Assembly: GCA_011800155.1 (NCBI GenBank)
Contig: CM022369.1
Coordinates: forward strand, 1,054,001 to 1,118,000
Source of the DNA: Flammulina velutipes
Taxonomy: Eukaryota > Basidiomycota > Agaricomycetes > Agaricales > Physalacriaceae
DNA: 64,000 bases
Reading direction: 5' to 3'
The position numbers and the translations under genes are program-made. Positions 60,058 to 64,000 of the stretch are shown here, piece after piece (positions within the stretch are counted from its first letter, which is position 1; each line of letters starts with the position of its first letter). The notes below the pieces were generated by a model. The model was not told the origin of the DNA. It saw only the letters and a program-made list of their open reading frames with translations, and made no database searches.

Positions 60058-61752
60058 ATGGCAGCACTATACCTTCACAACGCTATATTCTCCAGGGAGC
60101 CAGTGCCACCCAGCCACTCACGAACATGGAGCAATGCCACCCTCAGGACGGTCGATGAACCCCTCCTTGATTACAACGATACCCAAACAAACAGTGCGGT
60201 AGGCCATGGAGAAAGGGAAAGAGACGGGGTAGCCATGGCAAGAGACACATGGAGAAAGTCGGTTCGAAATCGGCTAAGGGTGCTCAAGAAAGTCCAACGA
60301 TTGTGCGCGTTCGTGTTTGGTACGTTTCGCAACATAGAGTACGATCTCTACTGAATAATATTACCAGGCGCCTGGTCGGTTTATACTGCGACGCGTTACA
60401 TGCTTCGATACACTACTACTGGCTGGAGAATAAAGGAAATCCTTTCTCTAACGCTGGGCACTTCAGCGCTACTCTCCATCGCATTTCTCATCTTCCATAC
60501 AATTCTATCCCTTTCCTACTTCCATCGTCGACTCTTGGAAACCGACTTCCCCCTATCATCCCTGTATCGCGTCAAAATGCTTTTTCGTATCATCGCAAGC
60601 GTCTTCATGGTTACACCGGCGCTCGTCAACTTTTCGATGACGTTCGTGTGGATCATGGACCGAAAAAGTTTATGCTCTTCAATGCTGGATATCGACCTTA
60701 TATGGGGAGGGGAACAAACAAGGTGTACAGATAACAAGGCAGGCTGGATAGCTATGGCCGTTGTGAGGCTATTCGTGACGTTGGCCATAATCATAGGCTT
60801 CAATATATCCGCCTGGTCCTACCAACGTACGCGACATCCTTCCATGTCCCTGTCATCTAGGAAGATGAACCTTTCGGTGGACGTACCACTACTGGAATCT
60901 CCCCCTCTAACATCGAGCCCCAGACAAGACATAACTCGACATCCCCCTCAGTCCCACAGACAATCTCCATCCCATTCAAGCTCCACCCTCCGACAACCGT
61001 CATCCTCATCATCCGAGAAGCTGCGGTCGCCTTCGACTTCAACGTCCGCATCTACTCTAATGTCTCACACCACACCACCGATGCTAGGCAGCCCATTGCC
61101 AACGGAGGGATCAAACGACGAGCATGAGCTGCAGAGTTTCGCTGACCGATTCAGAGCGCTTGTCAGTCAGATATCCCGCGAGACGGACGATGCTGTGCGG
61201 TTTGCTATACAACCTCAACCTAGTACCTCATCCCTTTCAAGTGTGCCACCGCCCGATCAATACCCTAGCTTTTCACCTTATGCGCCCCAACCACCGCCAC
61301 TTTCTTCGAACAACCCTTACTCGCAATACGTGGATCCCTACACACGGTCCTACTCACCTGCATCCTACCTTGCTTACAATGAATTCGGCCTGCCGTACCC
61401 GCCTGACGAGCGAGTCTCTATGTTGGGTGGGTACGTTCGTCGCATGCCGACCATCGAATCACTTGGGTCACGAGAAGCCACTCGTAGTCGCGGAAATACC
61501 ATAGCGAGCTACGCTGAAACTCTCAGTCGAGGGAATTCACTTTATCTACCGGGGGACATGGCTGCCCCTTTTGTTGACGAAAATCTAGAGGACATAGAGC
61601 TCGGGTTGAGAGAAGGAAGCTTGCGAAAAGAAGAAGCAGGGGGAACAGGTTCTACGGGCATGCAGTCATACCACACTGCTGTTGACCATATCGAAGACAT
61701 GGGAGAATCATCTAATATTCATGAGGGGGCGCCAGGTGGCGAGCGGTCTTGA
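60058..61752 (+). CDS. Multi-pass membrane protein of unknown function beside HD2
   Basis: Exons 60058-60319 and 60368-61752; 548 residues. About four membrane helices lie in the first half: around CAFVFGAWSVYTATRY, ILSLTLGTSALLSIAFLIFH, MLFRIIASVFMVTPALVNFS and AVVRLFVTLAIIIGFNISAW. The second half is a hydrophilic, serine/proline-rich tail. I do not recognise the family, and it does not resemble the small beta-flanking gene product often found near HD loci. Same strand as HD2, ending about 200 bp before its start. The tail suggests cytosolic regulation by phosphorylation (inference). Confidence 0.8.
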
Positions 61753-61953
61753 ATTTCAATCAAAGGACAGCGAACATTGCTATTTTAGGGATTTTCTACA
61801 GCTACTTATATATACGCCCATCTAAACTATTAACCATGCTTGTACCTATCTATAGTTTATCCGCGCTATTGCAATACACGTCGTATTGCGCCACTGCCGA
61901 AGTGCCGCCATCAATTAGATTCAAGCTCCTCATTGTTCTCTGGATTAGTTCAA

Positions 61954-63599
61954 ATGTCCCACGCTCCTCGCTGTAACAGTGCCACTCAACTTCTTGACTC
62001 TGCCTTCATCACAAGCTCCATGTTTTCTCAGCGCCAAGTCGAGCTGCTCAAAACTACGTCGAATATTTCTCAGCGGCTCAAAAATAGGCGTGCTAGCGCT
62101 GCAACTACCGCTCCCCCAGCGCCCCCGACATCTGTTTCCATTCAACTAGACCTACCTCTGCCTGAATCTTTGCTAGAAGAACTTCAGAACCAAACAATAC
62201 CTCTCAGCCTTCGCCATACCCTCTCTACAGCGGTTGACAGTTTGAAAGATCGCTTTGTTGAGACTTTTTGCCAAGCACCGCTGCGCACGGTGTCTCTTAG
62301 GGACAGTCTCAAGGCGCAGTTTTCGGCCACCATTATGCCAGACTTACTGTCGCGTTATGATTCTGCCAAATCCGAACTATTGTCCTCTGCGACGAGTATT
62401 GACCAGGACCATCGTATTCGTTTTAGAAACGTGAGTGTTGTTTCTATTGTCGACCATGTCTTCTTACCTTGAAAAACAGGAATTCATCCCCCTATTCCTC
62501 ATCTACTTTGAGTGGAATCCGTATCCTTCAGCTCTAGACCAAAAGCTTCTTGCTCAAAAATCTCAGATGACGATGCGTCAGGTGGAAGTTTGGGTACGCC
62601 TCCACCAATTCCAAGACCAACCTTAATCTGACCACGTATCTAGTTCCAGAACCAAAGATCCAAACGTCGAGATGATCCCACCATCAAAGACAAGAAGACT
62701 CGCAAGCGGATGGCAATCCCTCCTTGGCTGACTGACACCATCGAGAAATTCATACCTCCAAATGAATTGACCAGGAGTGCTCGTAGTACCCCAGAGGTAG
62801 TCGTGGAGGACGAAAAGGTCGCTTACAAGCGTTCGGAGGCAGATAAAGGATTCAAGGTACTGCTCTACTAGCTCCTCTCATGTGGAATAGGAATCTAATC
62901 TCCTCGTAGTCTTTGGTTGCACGACGATATGATCTCAGTCCTTGTCATGGGGATCTATTCCAACCTCGCTTTCCGGAAGCAAGTAGTGCGCTAATGCCTT
63001 ATCGTCCGATACCTCCTACCGCGACATCTTTCACTTTCCCTCCACCCGTATGGGAACGAAGACCCGCCGCCTCTCTTCCCTCGCACCTATCATCGCATGA
63101 TATTGAACAAGTTCTCGAAAAGTTCAATTCATTGTCATTACACAGTGACATTGACAAAATCTTGGACGAGCCCACACCTCCCGCGGCCACATGCGCGTTC
63201 ACTGTCTTCACCGTAGATGCGTGCCAAAAACGTCGATTAACTCGACCGTCGAGGTCGTCGATCAAACATGCCATTACTGGACTATTCCGCAGACCGCCTT
63301 CATCGCCACTTTATATTGTGGACCTACCCTTTCGGTCGTCGACGCAATCATCCTTTCCTTCGCTGTCCCGTACCTCGTCATGGTCCAGCATATCATCAGG
63401 AGATTCGGATGTGTGTCCTCCAACTCCGCACATCGTCGCATCGGATATGGCTACAATTGGCGAGAGGGAAGATGATTCAGAAAACCTCTTTGGCGGAAGT
63501 CGACTCGTAACGTCTGAGCCGACGTCGATACCCTACGCATTGCCCGGCTTCACGTACGCAGATCCTACGTCGAAGACCTCAGTTGTAACTCGAAGATGA
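61954..63599 (+). CDS. HD2: HD2-class homeodomain transcription factor (A mating-type)
   Basis: Exons 61954-62430, 62480-62593, 62644-62856, 62910-63599; 497 residues. The homeodomain (about residues 158-205) has typical 60-residue spacing: FEWNPYPSALDQKLLAQKSQ, then MTMRQVEVWFQNQRSKRRDD, with WFQN in the recognition helix split by an intron between W and F. HD1 partners instead have a TALE-like domain with WFxxxRRR. The N-terminal 155 residues are helical and probably form the dimerisation region used for self/non-self recognition. Basic clusters (SKRR, KDKKTRKR) after the domain fit a nuclear signal. A long serine-rich tail follows. HD1-HD2 heterodimers switch on the dikaryon programme. It is convergent with MIP, 201 bp between stops. 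Confidence 0.93.
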
Positions 63600-63800
63600 C
63601 GACGTGCATCGACGCTACGTGCATCCTCTTTAGTTGTTATTTATTCATATTTAATCCCCTATTATCCACTTCGTGGTGTACCGTATTGTCCTGTCTACTA
63701 GTCTTTCACACGTCGAAAGTTTCTGAACTGTTCAGCATATTAATGTATGCACAGCCGTAGTGCTGCTTTTCATTGATGATGCAGATACAAAGATAAGCAC

Positions 63801-64000
63801 TCAATGAAGGCCGGATAAACCCATCTCATCCTCTATCCTCCACTGTCCAACCTCCCTCATCGCATCTGCATCCCCATTCTCCAGCTCAGGCTTCGCTAAT
63901 ATAGTCGAAACCATCTTCCACGGATCTTTCCCTCCACCATATTTCAGCACCTCATCCTTAAATTTCTCCCCTTGGCCCCGATTCAGAGGGTCTTTGGCGA
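63801..64000 (-). CDS. mip: Mitochondrial intermediate peptidase, C-terminal end (partial)
   Basis: Minus-strand frame open from the window edge to a TGA at 63801-63803. The 66 visible residues include [20 protein letters not shown] and GLSGLH at the end, the C-terminal pattern of fungal MIP, an M3 metallopeptidase that trims octapeptides from imported mitochondrial proteins. MIP is tightly linked to the HD mating-type locus in most Agaricomycetes, which supports the naming of the adjacent gene. The catalytic HEXXH lies beyond the window. Confidence 0.9.
   Translation of the reverse strand, partial: AKDPLNRGQGEKFKDEVLKYGGGKDPWKMVSTILAKPELENGDADAMREVGQWRIEDEMGLSGLH

Noticed and set aside
60058..61752. 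Identity as the beta-flanking gene of HD loci
   Set aside because: The product is a 548-residue membrane protein; beta-flanking proteins as I know them are small and glycine-rich.
53000..61950. Search for an HD1 homeodomain gene upstream of HD2
   Set aside because: No TALE-like helix-3 motif or matching N-terminal helices on either strand; all real genes there have other identities.

Overview
This is genomic DNA of a filamentous basidiomycete, most likely an agaricomycete (mushroom group). Genes are packed on both strands and split by many 45-60 bp GT-AG introns. The proteome is eukaryotic: Pom152, ALG9, GCP4, histone H4 and a vacuolar protease. The right end has the layout of an HD (A) mating-type locus: an HD2-class homeodomain gene faces the 3' end of the mitochondrial intermediate peptidase gene (MIP), a common marker of this locus in Agaricomycetes.

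Layout. 0-4.3 kb: 3' part of a PFF1-type vacuolar membrane protease, an uncharacterised acidic protein and a small F-box protein. 4.8-16 kb: DUF6533-type membrane protein, ALG9 mannosyltransferase, secreted RlpA-like protein, a conserved unknown, histone H4, a tail-anchored thioredoxin and a degenerate RNase III/dsRBD protein. 16-28 kb: Pom152, inorganic pyrophosphatase, a truncated gene for the N-terminal HEAT part of TOR, GCP4 and a TBC-domain protein. 28-37 kb: an acyltransferase whose start codon touches a MITE, then a head-to-head GDP-fucose-type transporter and O-fucosyltransferase-like gene followed by a decayed tandem copy of the latter. 37-43 kb: ketopantoate reductase, xylose-reductase-type aldo-keto reductase and a PB1-domain protein. 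43-55 kb: gene-poor DNA around a TEA/ATTS transcription factor, a small unknown gene, neutral ceramidase and a 150-bp tandem duplication. 55-64 kb: F-box protein, circularly permuted GNL1-type GTPase, a membrane protein, HD2 and the end of MIP.

Functional links. Most genes are unrelated housekeeping neighbours. Two groups stand out. The mating-type segment has HD2 beside MIP, with no HD1 partner in the window. The fucosylation pair (nucleotide-sugar transporter plus fucosyltransferase-like enzyme on a shared 286-bp promoter) suggests a Golgi fucosylation module.

Exon models were made by hand from splice signals, reading phase and family expectation. Where exon coordinates are listed, the summed length was checked to be a multiple of three. 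Family names rest on remembered family features, not on a database search.
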